A stretch of DNA of 64,000 nt, taken from the NCBI RefSeq assembly GCF_040822065.1, contig NZ_CP162005.1, positions 2,356,001 through 2,420,000 of the forward strand. The letters run 5' to 3'. Both the position numbers and the translations under genes were made by a program. Shown piece after piece: positions 9,823-19,324 of the stretch. The notes beneath the pieces are model-generated. The model had not been told where the DNA came from. It did not search any database and was given only the letters and a program-made list of their open reading frames with translations. Every line of letters starts with the position of its first letter. Positions within the stretch are counted from its first letter, which is position 1. The stretch comes from Pedobacter sp. WC2423. Its GTDB lineage: Bacteria; Bacteroidota; Bacteroidia; Sphingobacteriales; Sphingobacteriaceae.

Positions 9823-9866
9823 ATTAAGTTTTTAAGATTCGGTAATACTAATGTATAAAAAGAATA

Positions 9867-9889
9867 TTAAACGTCAAACTAACGATTAA
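9867..9889. promoter_or_regulatory. AraR operator candidate 3 (galM/araR divergent promoter)
   Basis: Left arm TTAAACGT, spacer CAAACTA, right arm ACGATTAA. It sits between the divergent galM and araR genes, 45 bp upstream of the galM start and 64 bp upstream of the araR start. One site could control both genes, including autoregulation of araR. Confidence 0.72.
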
Positions 9890-9952
9890 TATCAGTATTA
9901 TAATAACTTTACATTCAAATTAAGACATCAAATTTTTTATTAATTTAACACA

Positions 9953-10663
9953 ATGACAAAGTATACAAATCAGGACCGGTTCTTAATAGCTGTTGATTGC
10001 ATTATATTTGGATTTGATGGAGAACACTTAAAACTACTCCTGATCAAAAGAGGTTTTGAACCTGAAAAAGATAAATGGAGTTTAATGGGTGGTTTTGTCG
10101 GTCCCAAAGAAAGTCTGGATAATGCTGCCAATAGAGTACTTACCCAGTTAACTGGCCTGGAAGGGGTTTATCTGGAACAGATTCATGCTTATGGTGATCC
10201 TTTAAGAGATCCTATTGAACGTACACTTTCTGTGACCTACTTTGCATTAATAGATATCAATAAATATAAAATGCAAATTACGGATCAATATCATGCCGAA
10301 TGGTTTTTGTTAAAGGATGCTCCAGAACTCATCTTCGATCATGATGAAATGGTAGAAAATGCGAAGAAGAAGATCAGATATAAGGCAGCGCTTCATCCTA
10401 TACTTTTTGAACTCTTACCAAAAAAATTCACTATACCTCAATTGCAAAGTTTATATGAAGACGTATACAATACCAGTATTGATAACAGAAATTTCATCAG
10501 AAAATTAACCTCTACAGGTTTGCTGATCAAACTCCCTGAAAAAGATAAATCAGCGTCAAAAAAAGGTGCTTTTTATTTTAAACTTGACAAGAAAAAGTAC
10601 GTAGCAAACTTCCAGGCCTTTTTAAACTTCATCCCTAATCCGGATAAATTAATATCCGGCTAA
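9953..10663 (+). CDS. araR: AraR: Nudix-domain transcriptional regulator of arabinose utilisation
   Basis: A 236-residue DNA-binding regulator of the Nudix-related (NrtR-like) family. The N-terminal Nudix domain (about 8-130) has an altered Nudix box: GFVGPKE-7-R keeps the first Glu and the Arg, but the following catalytic glutamates are replaced (RVLTQL). It should therefore bind a sugar or ligand rather than hydrolyse a nucleotide. The C-terminal part (about 145-225, FTIPQLQSLYEDVYNTSIDNRNFIRKL...GLL) is the winged helix. BT0354 of Bacteroides thetaiotaomicron is the characterised family member; it responds to L-arabinose and controls araBDA and arabinan genes. Here the gene lies between two arabinose PULs and 14 kb from araBDA. 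Five matching palindromes sit in the relevant promoters. Confidence 0.88.
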   Translation: MTKYTNQDRFLIAVDCIIFGFDGEHLKLLLIKRGFEPEKDKWSLMGGFVGPKESLDNAANRVLTQLTGLEGVYLEQIHAYGDPLRDPIERTLSVTYFALIDINKYKMQITDQYHAEWFLLKDAPELIFDHDEMVENAKKKIRYKAALHPILFELLPKKFTIPQLQSLYEDVYNTSIDNRNFIRKLTSTGLLIKLPEKDKSASKKGAFYFKLDKKKYVANFQAFLNFIPNPDKLISG

Positions 10664-10700
10664 GAGTTTCAGTGAATCAATTGCATCTCAGGTAATATGC

Positions 10701-10730
10701 AAATCACATCATCCATAAATGATGTGATTT
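10701..10730. terminator. Bidirectional terminator between araR and the GH35 gene
   Basis: A perfect 12-bp stem (AAATCACATCAT / ATGATGTGATTT) with loop CCATAA. It lies 37 bp after the araR stop and 10 bp before the GH35 stop on the opposite strand, so it can serve both convergent genes. Confidence 0.8.
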
Positions 10731-10740
10731 CAAAGGCTTT

Positions 10741-12612
10741 TTATCTCGTCATATTCACCTGATTCAGAATTGGTTTATCAAGTCCCGTTAATGATTGCTG
10801 TTCAGGCTTGTAAAGTTCCAGCACAATAATTTCATTTTCACCTTTCTTAAGCCATTCTACTGGTAAATAAAGCGTTTGCTGCGGCCCTATTTCCCAGTAT
10901 TTCCCCAGGTTTTTACCATTTACCCAAACCATACCTTTACCCCAGTTTCTCATATCCAGGTAAGTGTCAGCAACCTTATCCAGCATAAATGTTCCTTTTC
11001 TGATTACCGGAGTATGATCAGCCCGGTAACCTGGCTTGAATTTTAAACTTTTAACCTCTTTGAAAGGGAATTTGAACATATCCCAATGCTGAAGTTCAGT
11101 ACCTGCAAAAGTCACCTCAGCTGTAATTCCTTTTTTATTCTTCAGTAAATTAGGGCCATAATTAACCCTGCCAAGGTTTTCCACTAAAATATCAAGAACC
11201 ACCTTTCCTGGCGCCAGTTTAAGAGACAAACTATCCTGAGCTTTCCTCCGATCCAAAATACCGGCATGTTTTCCATTGATCATGATCACAGCATAGTCCC
11301 TCAAACCTTTTATTTTCAGGATCCCTGTCTTACCGCCATCGAGCTGTGTGCGGTACCATACAAATCCATAGGCTTGATTCAGGTCTTCGAAAGTCATTGG
11401 TTTGAGGCTATGTACCGGAGCCGTTAAAAGATCTGCTAATTTAATGGCAGATTGAAGCCGGATTGCCGGGATAACCATAGATGGTTTGTTTGCCGGAACT
11501 TCCGGAAGCACCTGTCCACCAGGCAAATGACGTTGGATAACTGCCCTGAACTTCATGAACTTATCGGTCGCATTACCTGCTTCATCTAAAGGCGCATCAT
11601 AATCGTAACTGCTGGTTTGTGGTTCATAAGGGGTTGTATCTTTATCATTGGCCCCATTCATAAAATCACGGGTACTACCTCCGTGGAACATGTACATATT
11701 AATGGAAATACCAGCCTTTAATACTGAATCCAGCTTACCTGTATATTGCTCAGCCGGGACGGTATGATGAGGAGTACCCCACCAATCAAACCATGCAGGG
11801 TACCATTCTGCTATGAAAAACGGGCCTTTACCATCATTCAAAGTTCTGATTTTACGTTTTACAATTTCAGGATTGTCCTGACCATTAATCGCTGGTAATA
11901 ATCCTGGCAAATGCCCCTTTTCCAGATCGGACTCCGGATCGCAAGTATATAGCAATCCATCAAATCCTGCTTCACGGAATAGTTTTTGATTAATAGCAAG
12001 ATATTCTTTGTCATTGCTATAAGAACCATATTCATTTTCTACCTGGATCATGAGTATATTTCCACCATTGCTGATTTGCAGAGGGGCCAATTCCTTACCT
12101 AACGCTTTGATATAGGTTAGGTATTCTTTGAGGTACTGGCTTTCCATACTCCTTACAATCAGCCCTTTTTCATTTTGCAACCAGTAAGGATACCCGCCAA
12201 ATTCCCATTCTGCACAAACATAGGGGCTTGGTCTTAAAATTACCCACAGACCTTCTTCCTTAGCTATTTTCACAAATTCAGCAATGTCATTGTTACCGCT
12301 AAAATCAAACTTGTTCTTTTCAGGCTCATGCAGGTTCCAGAACACATAAGTTCCAATCGTATTGAGTCCCATCGCCTTCGCCATCTTCATGCGGTGTCTC
12401 CAGGCCTCTCTTGGAACTCTGGGATAATGTATCTCTCCCGAGACGATCTGGAAGGGCTTATTGTCTAATAAAAATGTAGTGTCACCCAGTGCAAAAGTGT
12501 GTTGTGCCTGTGCAGGGTTAATTTCAGTGATTATAGCCAGAAGAATGGCCATTAAGAAAAAAGTATATTTTAATATTTTCATTGGCAACTTATCCATATG
12601 CTTATTTTTCAT
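10741..12612 (-). CDS. GH35 beta-galactosidase
   Basis: Secreted exo-beta-galactosidase, 623 residues. Landmarks of GH35 are GEIHYPRVPREAWRHRM near 59-75, YVFWNLHEP near 89-97 and RPSPYVCAEWEFGGYPYWL near 127-145. The acid/base is E194 in IQVENEYGSY and the nucleophile is E269 in FFIAEWYPAW. Beta-sandwich domains with galactose-binding character follow (LYLPVEWLKKGENEIIVLEL near the end). The start used overlaps the GH30 stop by 11 bp. ATGs at codons 6 and 11 are alternatives, and codon 11 begins the cleanest signal peptide (MKILKYTFFLMA...AQAQ). It is the last gene of the SusC-SusD-GH30-GH35 operon. Together with GH30 it suggests a galactan backbone or side chain, as in type II arabinogalactan. 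Confidence 0.93.
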   Translation of the reverse strand: MKNKHMDKLPMKILKYTFFLMAILLAIITEINPAQAQHTFALGDTTFLLDNKPFQIVSGEIHYPRVPREAWRHRMKMAKAMGLNTIGTYVFWNLHEPEKNKFDFSGNNDIAEFVKIAKEEGLWVILRPSPYVCAEWEFGGYPYWLQNEKGLIVRSMESQYLKEYLTYIKALGKELAPLQISNGGNILMIQVENEYGSYSNDKEYLAINQKLFREAGFDGLLYTCDPESDLEKGHLPGLLPAINGQDNPEIVKRKIRTLNDGKGPFFIAEWYPAWFDWWGTPHHTVPAEQYTGKLDSVLKAGISINMYMFHGGSTRDFMNGANDKDTTPYEPQTSSYDYDAPLDEAGNATDKFMKFRAVIQRHLPGGQVLPEVPANKPSMVIPAIRLQSAIKLADLLTAPVHSLKPMTFEDLNQAYGFVWYRTQLDGGKTGILKIKGLRDYAVIMINGKHAGILDRRKAQDSLSLKLAPGKVVLDILVENLGRVNYGPNLLKNKKGITAEVTFAGTELQHWDMFKFPFKEVKSLKFKPGYRADHTPVIRKGTFMLDKVADTYLDMRNWGKGMVWVNGKNLGKYWEIGPQQTLYLPVEWLKKGENEIIVLELYKPEQQSLTGLDKPILNQVNMTR

Positions 12613-14116
12613 CAGTTAGAAGTGTAGTTATTGACTCAGGTGGAACACGAATCAAATTTGAATTTGATGTGGAAGGAGCCAGGTTTAATGTAGTTGATGT
12701 GGTATAGGTTTTTATTTGTTTTTTGTTAATGCCATTGATTTCAAGTAACGCGGCTTCTTTTCTGGAATTGACAACTACAATGATAATTTTCCCCTGGCTG
12801 CGGAAACCGGATACGTAAACCTGATCAGCGTTCTCCAGTTTCACAGGTAACCTGTGGCTCCCTGCAGGTATAAAGCGGCTATAGTTCCCCAGGGCCCAAA
12901 GCATTTTGCTTTCGTATACTTTGCCATCCTTCTTGTTTTTATCTATATAAACCAATCCGTCTTTATAATCATTTGGTGAAATGGCAAGCCACCATTGCCA
13001 GGAGGTTGCATTGGCATAGCTTAAATCGTGGTGAATAAGTTTTGCTATAAATAATGCTGGAGAAATCCCAGTATCCCGTCCTTCTCCTTTCATCAGGCTG
13101 TCTCCGAGAATACAGTACTCCGACATCCAAAAGCGGAGACCCTTAATTTTTTCTACTTCACTGGCAACTGCATTTCTTATCCGTACTGATCTATCTTCAG
13201 AACTTGTGGTAAAATAACTATGTCCTGAAATGCTTTGGTCTACATTGTACAGGTCACCAAGATAACCCGGAGATTTTTGATCAAAGAAATAGCTTACTTG
13301 CCGGCTTTTGAGCGAATCTTTGTGATTGGTCAGGTAATCCAGCTGCCCGGCTTCTGCAATTTGTATCTTAGTATTAAGATCTGCCTTTTTCAGTGACAAA
13401 CTTAGTGCTCTGGTTAGCTGGGCGATCTCCTTGTTTGTATAAGGGGAGCCTTCCTGCTTAGCCTCATTCCACTTCCACTGAGGTTCATTTACAGGACTGA
13501 TGTAATTTAATGTTATGCCTGTATGTTTTTTTATGATTTGAATGTTGCTGATCAGATCCTGACAGAAAGCAGTTGTTTTGCTAAAGTCGAAGTTACATTT
13601 GCCATCACCAGAATAAGATTTCCCGTTTAAAGTAAAATTAACATGAGGACTGTTGACAAACCCCAGAAAATTCTTCACGCCCCTTGCCTTAGCCGCGCTC
13701 ATGAACCACAGCTGGCCCGGCATAGCATACTCATCATATTTTCCATTTAATTTTAAAAATGAAGCCTGTCTCCGCCATTCGTTTTTGATATCGCTTGCTT
13801 CCCCCTGTTCTATACTTCCGGCGCCTATACTGAAACGCCAGAAATTCAGGCCAATCCCAATTGGCTTTCCCTGATGATCAAGCTCGCGGCTAAAAAGCAA
13901 ATCTGCCATCTTCTTCTTTTTTTCTTCCGGCCATAACCCCGCATACTGACAAGACCAGGCATCAGAAGCACCAAATCCCTCAATGACCTGTGCAGGATGC
14001 CGGAGATTGATTTCAACTTTAACAGGATTGATCCCCTGCCCGCTTATCAAAAAAGGAAGCGCCATCAATATTTCAAAAAATATAATTGCAATAGCAGAAC
14101 TTTTAGTTCCGGACAT
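12602..14116 (-). CDS. GH30-family glycoside hydrolase, possibly endo-beta-1,6-galactanase
   Basis: A 504-residue secreted TIM-barrel hydrolase. The signal peptide ends near LISGQG (27). The N-terminal motif is IEGFGASDAWSCQYAGLWP (46-63). The acid/base is E211 in YISPVNEPQWKW and the probable nucleophile is E333 in FWMSEYCILGD. A beta-sandwich with VYVSGFRSQGKIIIVVVNS follows at about 430-500. These features fit GH30. The subfamily cannot be fixed by eye; bacterial relatives with this N-terminus include beta-1,6-galactanase-like enzymes, which would match the adjacent GH35 beta-galactosidase and the arabinofuranosidases of PUL1. It overlaps the GH35 start by 11 bp and follows a strong hairpin after susD. 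Hydrolase class is confident; substrate is inferred. Confidence 0.82.
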   Translation of the reverse strand: MSGTKSSAIAIIFFEILMALPFLISGQGINPVKVEINLRHPAQVIEGFGASDAWSCQYAGLWPEEKKKKMADLLFSRELDHQGKPIGIGLNFWRFSIGAGSIEQGEASDIKNEWRRQASFLKLNGKYDEYAMPGQLWFMSAAKARGVKNFLGFVNSPHVNFTLNGKSYSGDGKCNFDFSKTTAFCQDLISNIQIIKKHTGITLNYISPVNEPQWKWNEAKQEGSPYTNKEIAQLTRALSLSLKKADLNTKIQIAEAGQLDYLTNHKDSLKSRQVSYFFDQKSPGYLGDLYNVDQSISGHSYFTTSSEDRSVRIRNAVASEVEKIKGLRFWMSEYCILGDSLMKGEGRDTGISPALFIAKLIHHDLSYANATSWQWWLAISPNDYKDGLVYIDKNKKDGKVYESKMLWALGNYSRFIPAGSHRLPVKLENADQVYVSGFRSQGKIIIVVVNSRKEAALLEINGINKKQIKTYTTSTTLNLAPSTSNSNLIRVPPESITTLLTDEK

Positions 14117-14142
14117 ATCTTTCTGATTAGAATAAAGGATAA

Positions 14143-14169
14143 ACGTCCGGAAAGGTTAATTCCGGACGT
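14143..14169 (-). terminator. Intra-operon hairpin between SusD and GH30 (attenuator or processing site)
   Basis: A perfect 10-bp stem (ACGTCCGGAA / TTCCGGACGT) with a 7-nt loop, in the 86-bp gap between susD and the GH30 gene. On the minus strand the 3' arm is followed by TTTATCCTTT, a weak T-tract. Such a hairpin could make transcription of the enzymes lower than that of SusCD or stabilise the 3' end of the susCD mRNA. The function is inferred. Confidence 0.55.
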
Positions 14170-14202
14170 CTTTAAATTTGAACAGATTTACATTGACCAG
14201 AT

Positions 14203-15900
14203 TTAATACCCGGTATTTTGTTTCAGCAGGTTGCCTGAAGCAAGAATTTCGGCCCTTGGAATTGGCAGCCAGTAATGTTTGGGTTCGAATTTGCGCCCAT
14301 CCAGTGCTATCTTTGAGGTATAGGTAAAGCTGCCATCCGTATTTTTAGTAATGATCACGCCTCTGCATGGCAAATTCTCGGTCACTTCAGCGATTTTCCA
14401 TCTCCTGACATCATAGAAACGATGTTCTTCAAATGCCAGCTCGATCTGACGCTCATGTCTGATCGCTGTTTGCATGTCGGTCTGAGATGCTGCTGTTACT
14501 GCCGGCATGTTTACCCCTGCTCTGGAGCGGATCATGTTGATGGCCTGACGTGCACTCATCGTTGCTCCAGGCCCTACTACATCTGGTCCATAGGCTTCAT
14601 TTGAAGCTTCGGCAAGATTAAGCAGTATTTCAGCATATCTGAAATAAATCCATGGCTGGAAACCCGCATTACCCCAGGGATTTTGTAAAGGATAAGCATC
14701 GTTCATGAACTTCTTAAGATAGTAACCCGTTTTTGTGGTGTTCCAGTTGTCATTTCCATCCTTGCTGTCTCTTCCACCCGGTATAAAAGTTTCTATATTA
14801 CGTTCGCGGTATGGAGCGCCATTATACAAGACAGTAGCTTTAAAGCGCGGATCGCGGTTTTCATAGGGTTTGGCCGGATCATAAAGCGGGTTGGTGATAT
14901 TTGCTGGTAAACCGTTGGTCAGATCATAGGCCTCTACCATGGTCTGGGTTGGTGTATTTCCTGCCCACCCTCCATAGCCATTTGGTCCGTTTGCAATTTC
15001 CAGATGCACGTGATTGGCATTCTTGGTGTAAAGGCGTTCGAATATAGACTCATTAGTTTGATTGGTCAAAAATAAATTACCATACCCTCCCTGATAAATG
15101 CTGTATTTATTGAGGCTGATGACTTGTTGTGCCGCTGCAACAGCAGCTTCCCAGCTACCTGCAGCATATAAAGGGCTGGCTGCATAAAGTGTAAGTCTTG
15201 ATTTTAATGCCAGTGCAGCACCTTTTGTTGCCCTGCCCGCAAGCCATTCACCACTATTGTCCAGCGGTAATTTAGATACTGCGTCATCCAGCTGGGCGAT
15301 TGCGTAATCCATCCCTGCTTTAATTGTAGCTCGTTCAAATAAGGCCGGGTCCTGCAGATTATCTTTTAAACCCAGTACCTGATCTCCCACCAGTACCACT
15401 TTTCCATAATTCCGGATCAGGTCCTGATAACGGAATGCCCGTATAAATTTGATCTCTCCTTCAAGCCTTTTTTTACGACCCGCACTCATCTGGATTTTGG
15501 TTAAAACACTTAATGCATAATTGCATTCACGTATACTCCGGTAACTTCTGCCCCATAGTGAGCCTAGTGCACCCAGGTTCTCGGGCGCCAGCTGCCCCCG
15601 CTGGATCAGCCAGGTATCGTCGTCATTGTTATAAACGGATTCGTCAGTCAGCGAGCTCCACATACTATATTCAAAACCCCGCCCGAATCCGGGATTGGTT
15701 CCTTCTGCTTCTTTACTCTGAAGTCTTGTACCAATATAAGAATTGACTACAAAAGCTTCAAATACTGCTGTATCGGTTTCCAGGGTAACGGTGGGGATTC
15801 TGTCAGTTGCAGTAACGTCCAGAAAATCTTTTTTACATGAACTCAGTGCCAGTGCACTAACTAATAAAATAAAAACTGGTATGCTATATTTGTACTTCAT
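14203..15900 (-). CDS. SusD/RagB-family glycan-binding lipoprotein (PUL2)
   Basis: A 565-residue surface lipoprotein with Cys22 after ALALSS (SCKKDFLDV). The TPR scaffold is visible at RSIRECNYALSVLTKI near 105-120, EGEIKFIRAFRYQDLIRNYG near 127-146 and PWIYFRYAEILLNLAEASNEAYG near 415-440. The C-terminal segment ends KHYWLPIPRAEILASGNLLKQNTGY, the standard SusD ending. It is 11 bp after susC and belongs to the operon with GH30 and GH35. Probably binds galactan or arabinogalactan oligosaccharides, judged only from the enzymes encoded with it. Confidence 0.93.
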   Translation of the reverse strand: MKYKYSIPVFILLVSALALSSCKKDFLDVTATDRIPTVTLETDTAVFEAFVVNSYIGTRLQSKEAEGTNPGFGRGFEYSMWSSLTDESVYNNDDDTWLIQRGQLAPENLGALGSLWGRSYRSIRECNYALSVLTKIQMSAGRKKRLEGEIKFIRAFRYQDLIRNYGKVVLVGDQVLGLKDNLQDPALFERATIKAGMDYAIAQLDDAVSKLPLDNSGEWLAGRATKGAALALKSRLTLYAASPLYAAGSWEAAVAAAQQVISLNKYSIYQGGYGNLFLTNQTNESIFERLYTKNANHVHLEIANGPNGYGGWAGNTPTQTMVEAYDLTNGLPANITNPLYDPAKPYENRDPRFKATVLYNGAPYRERNIETFIPGGRDSKDGNDNWNTTKTGYYLKKFMNDAYPLQNPWGNAGFQPWIYFRYAEILLNLAEASNEAYGPDVVGPGATMSARQAINMIRSRAGVNMPAVTAASQTDMQTAIRHERQIELAFEEHRFYDVRRWKIAEVTENLPCRGVIITKNTDGSFTYTSKIALDGRKFEPKHYWLPIPRAEILASGNLLKQNTGY

Positions 15901-15911
15901 TTTGATAAGAT

Positions 15912-18900
15912 TTAGAATTTAACGTTTGCGCCTAAATTGATGATCCGCTGTTGAGGATAGAACTGCCCGCTTTCACTGCTGCCCTCCGGATCATAATCTT
16001 TTACTTTAGTGATAGTAAACAGATTGAATGCACTTGCAAACACCCTCAATCCCGAGATTTTCATTTTTGACAGAAAATCTGCTTTTACGTTATAAGCCAG
16101 TTCGACATTTTTAAGTCGCAGAAAAGCTGTGTTATTAAGCCAGAAATTATTTTTATAACCTCCGCCACTGATTGAATTAGACGCCCGTTCAGACACCTTA
16201 GGGAAAGTACCGTTTGGATTAGCAGCACTAAACCTGTTATCAGCCCAGCTGCTGTAAAAGTTACCGATACTGCCTGATTCGGGAAGTACATACTGGCTTA
16301 CCTGTGCCTGGCCTGCAAATAATACAGACAGGTCGAAATTTTTATACGAGGCATTGAGGTTAAAACCATAAGTAATCTGTGGGATGTTACCGTATTTTGT
16401 CCTGGCCATATCGTCCGCATTCAGTACACCATCTCCGTTAAGATCCTGATAGATCAAATCACCAACCTTTGCACCTGGAACATGCGGAGTATTATTCAGC
16501 TCTGCCTGGGTACGGAAAATCCCTGTACTATTGTACAAAAGGTAAGTATTCAATGGACGGCCTGTCTGCCGCTGGTCTTTTAAGGTACCGGAAGCTTCAT
16601 CAATAAAGATGATTTTGCTTTTTGCATAAGTGAAGTTACCTGAAATGCCCCAGTTGAATTCATTGCCACGATGAGTATAGCCAAGTGTAGCCTCAAGCCC
16701 CTCACTGTTAACTTTACCTATGTTTTCTGAGGGTACTAAAGGATTGTAATTCGAGGAGCCGTCATTATAAGGGTTAACAATACCTGATGAACCAGGAAGG
16801 GATGCATTACGTGAGGAAAGAATATCAGAACGCTTTTGTTTGAAATAAATGGCTTCAAAAGTAAAGTTCTTCAGGAAGGTTGCATTCATACCAATATCCA
16901 GTTTCCGGGATACTTCCCAGGTAATGTCAGGATTGGCCAGTTTCGACAAGCCGACTCCCGGCTGGATGGCTGGCGTCCCTCCAGGTGCCTGTGCCACAAA
17001 GCCGTTCCCTGCTAAAATGTAATTATCATAATATTGAAAAGCATTTACGTTGTCATTACCCAGCGATCCGTACGAAGCCCTGAGTTTCAACTCATCAAAG
17101 AATTTGATGTTTTCAAACCATTTCTCTTTATTGATACGCCAGCCTGCAGAGACTGAAGGAAAGGTTCCCCACTGTTTGCCTTTAGAAAAAATTGAAGATC
17201 CGTCACGACGAAGTTGTCCTTCAAACAGGTATTTGTCATCATAGGTATAAGCCAGTTTACTAATGATACTCCTTCTGGTATAGTTTGAACTAAAACCGGA
17301 GTTCAGAAAATCAGTAGCGGCTGTTCCACCCTGGGATAACTCAGGCAACTGGTTAGAGAGGTAATTGAAACGCTGGGCGTCAAAAAATTCAATATTATTG
17401 CTGCTTTGTTCAAAGCCTGCAAAAGCATTGATATCATGCTTGCCAAAGCGGCGTGCGTAATTTAATTTGATGTTTGAAGTCAAGAGTGATTCGCGCCGCT
17501 GAGATTCCTTTAATGTCGCTTTCTGATTATTTCCACCGTAAATCCCCTGGTTATATACTCCGGTTGATGCATTGTAGTCATAGAGTACATAAGGTTTGTC
17601 AAAGGTCTTTACAAAAGTATTGAGTTTATCCACAGCGAAGAACCCATCAGCTGATAATCCTTCAATTCCCGGGATCTGATAACTGCCTTTTAAAATAGCA
17701 TTTAACACTTGTGTAGGGCTTTTACTTGTACCGCCCAGATCTGTTACCAGAACAGCAGGATTTGAGCCTTCTATACCTCTTGTTGGTAATCCATTTGGAT
17801 AGAATGGAGCTACAATAGGTTTAGAGCGGTAAAGTGAACGGAACAGATCATCAGCTTTAGTAATTGGAAATTCACGGTTTTCTTCCCTTCCGGCCAGTGA
17901 TAATCCGATTTTCAGGCGTTTACTGATATTAGCATCAATATTTGACCGGAAATTGTATTGTTTATAGCTGGTTACTCCATTTTTAAAGAGTCCGTTCTGA
18001 TTAATAGCTCCTAGTGAAACAAAATATTTAACGTCTTCAGTACCACCACTTACAGACAGGCTGTGCTGACTTTGTGTGGTCACATCCTTAAGTACGGTCT
18101 TAGTCCAGTTTGTATTTGGAAACAATAACGGATCGGACCCATCCCTGAATTTTTGTATCTGCGCATCACTGTAGGACTGATTCATTCCTCCTGATGGACT
18201 GGAATCAAAATTGATCTCATTCATGATCTGTGCATAAGTCGCAGCATCTGCAAGTTTTGGTAAACGTGTCGGGGAACTGAAACCCTGATTAAAACTGTAA
18301 TTGATTGTAGGTTTACCAGTCTTACCTCTTTTAGTAGTCACTAAAATAACACCATTGGCAGCGCGGTTTCCATAAATTGCAGCCGAGGCATCTTTCAATA
18401 CCGATATACTTTCAATATCATTTGGATCCAGACGTTCCAGTCCGCCAACTTGTCCTGGAACTCCGTCAACTACGACCAGCACACTGTTACTGCCGGTTGT
18501 TGCCTGCCCCCGAATGGTGATACTTGATCCATCATAACCTGGCTCCCCGCCTCTGTTGCTGATCACTACACCGGAAAATCTCCCTGCAAGCGCGTTAGAC
18601 AGGTTGGGTTGCGGGCTTTTAACCAGGTCGGAACCTTTAACCTGCGAGATTGAACCTGTTACAGTTTCTTTTTTTTGAGTACCATAACCTACAACAATCA
18701 GTTCGTTCAGCGATCTGTCATCGGCCGAAAGCCTGGCATCCACAACAGTTTTTCCATTCACAGGAAGTTCCATGCTGGCATAACCTACATAGCTAAATAC
18801 CAGTACAGCATTATCGGAAGAAACCTTAATGGAGTATTTACCCTGTGCATTGGTAACCGTTGTAATGGCCGTACCCTTGACAGTGACGCCAACACCAGGA

Positions 18901-19085
18901 AACACACCCCCTTTTTCATCGTGGACCGTACCGCTTATCACTTGCTGACGGACATTTAAGGTCGTCATTTCAGAAGCTTTTGTAGACTGGACTGAGAGCA
19001 GCAAGGCATTTATTGCAGTTACAACAAATACTTTTTTTGTCAACAGCCAAAAGGGAGAATATACGTTTTGTATAACTTTTCTCAT
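15912..19085 (-). CDS. SusC/RagA-family TonB-dependent transporter (PUL2)
   Basis: A 1057-residue outer-membrane transporter. A long N-terminal signal region (about 1-38) is followed by the carboxypeptidase-regulatory-like domain (VISGTVHDEKGGVFPGVGVTV, about 49-125), the plug (LNELIVVGYGTQKKETVTGS, then ITIRGQATTGSNSVLVVVDG) and a barrel ending RIINLGANVKF. It leads the PUL2 operon. Its 239-bp upstream region carries the direct repeat GGGGTAAA spaced 22 bp, a likely binding site for the HTCS encoded immediately upstream. Role: uptake of oligosaccharides generated from a galactose-containing glycan; specificity is inferred from GH30 and GH35. Confidence 0.94.
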   Translation of the reverse strand: MRKVIQNVYSPFWLLTKKVFVVTAINALLLSVQSTKASEMTTLNVRQQVISGTVHDEKGGVFPGVGVTVKGTAITTVTNAQGKYSIKVSSDNAVLVFSYVGYASMELPVNGKTVVDARLSADDRSLNELIVVGYGTQKKETVTGSISQVKGSDLVKSPQPNLSNALAGRFSGVVISNRGGEPGYDGSSITIRGQATTGSNSVLVVVDGVPGQVGGLERLDPNDIESISVLKDASAAIYGNRAANGVILVTTKRGKTGKPTINYSFNQGFSSPTRLPKLADAATYAQIMNEINFDSSPSGGMNQSYSDAQIQKFRDGSDPLLFPNTNWTKTVLKDVTTQSQHSLSVSGGTEDVKYFVSLGAINQNGLFKNGVTSYKQYNFRSNIDANISKRLKIGLSLAGREENREFPITKADDLFRSLYRSKPIVAPFYPNGLPTRGIEGSNPAVLVTDLGGTSKSPTQVLNAILKGSYQIPGIEGLSADGFFAVDKLNTFVKTFDKPYVLYDYNASTGVYNQGIYGGNNQKATLKESQRRESLLTSNIKLNYARRFGKHDINAFAGFEQSSNNIEFFDAQRFNYLSNQLPELSQGGTAATDFLNSGFSSNYTRRSIISKLAYTYDDKYLFEGQLRRDGSSIFSKGKQWGTFPSVSAGWRINKEKWFENIKFFDELKLRASYGSLGNDNVNAFQYYDNYILAGNGFVAQAPGGTPAIQPGVGLSKLANPDITWEVSRKLDIGMNATFLKNFTFEAIYFKQKRSDILSSRNASLPGSSGIVNPYNDGSSNYNPLVPSENIGKVNSEGLEATLGYTHRGNEFNWGISGNFTYAKSKIIFIDEASGTLKDQRQTGRPLNTYLLYNSTGIFRTQAELNNTPHVPGAKVGDLIYQDLNGDGVLNADDMARTKYGNIPQITYGFNLNASYKNFDLSVLFAGQAQVSQYVLPESGSIGNFYSSWADNRFSAANPNGTFPKVSERASNSISGGGYKNNFWLNNTAFLRLKNVELAYNVKADFLSKMKISGLRVFASAFNLFTITKVKDYDPEGSSESGQFYPQQRIINLGANVKF

Positions 19086-19227
19086 ATCGCTTTATATTTG
19101 GTTTAGTGTTTTAGTTAATCTTTTAACGAATGAATCAGGCAGGCATTTGCTCAGGGCCTGGCCGGAATTCAGGTATTTCGAATAGCTTAACCGGGGCTAA
19201 ATTCGATGGTTTCAAAGAGAATGAAAG

Positions 19228-19257
19228 GGGGTAAACAGACAATTTTTAAGGGGTAAA
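19228..19257 (-). promoter_or_regulatory. Direct-repeat operator candidate for the PUL2 HTCS
   Basis: GGGGTAAA at 19228-19235 and again at 19250-19257, that is TTTACCCC twice on the susC strand with 22-bp periodicity (two helical turns). It lies about 145-170 bp upstream of the susC start. AraC-type output domains of HTCS proteins typically bind such direct repeats, and the HTCS gene is adjacent. On the minus strand TCTCTTTG at 19213-19220 is a 7/8 match to the -7 box just downstream. Binding is inferred. Confidence 0.5.
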
Positions 19258-19324
19258 TACCCGGTTTTATAATCAAAAACATAAAAACAGAAGTTTATAA
19301 TAAAAAATGAGGGATGACGGGCAA

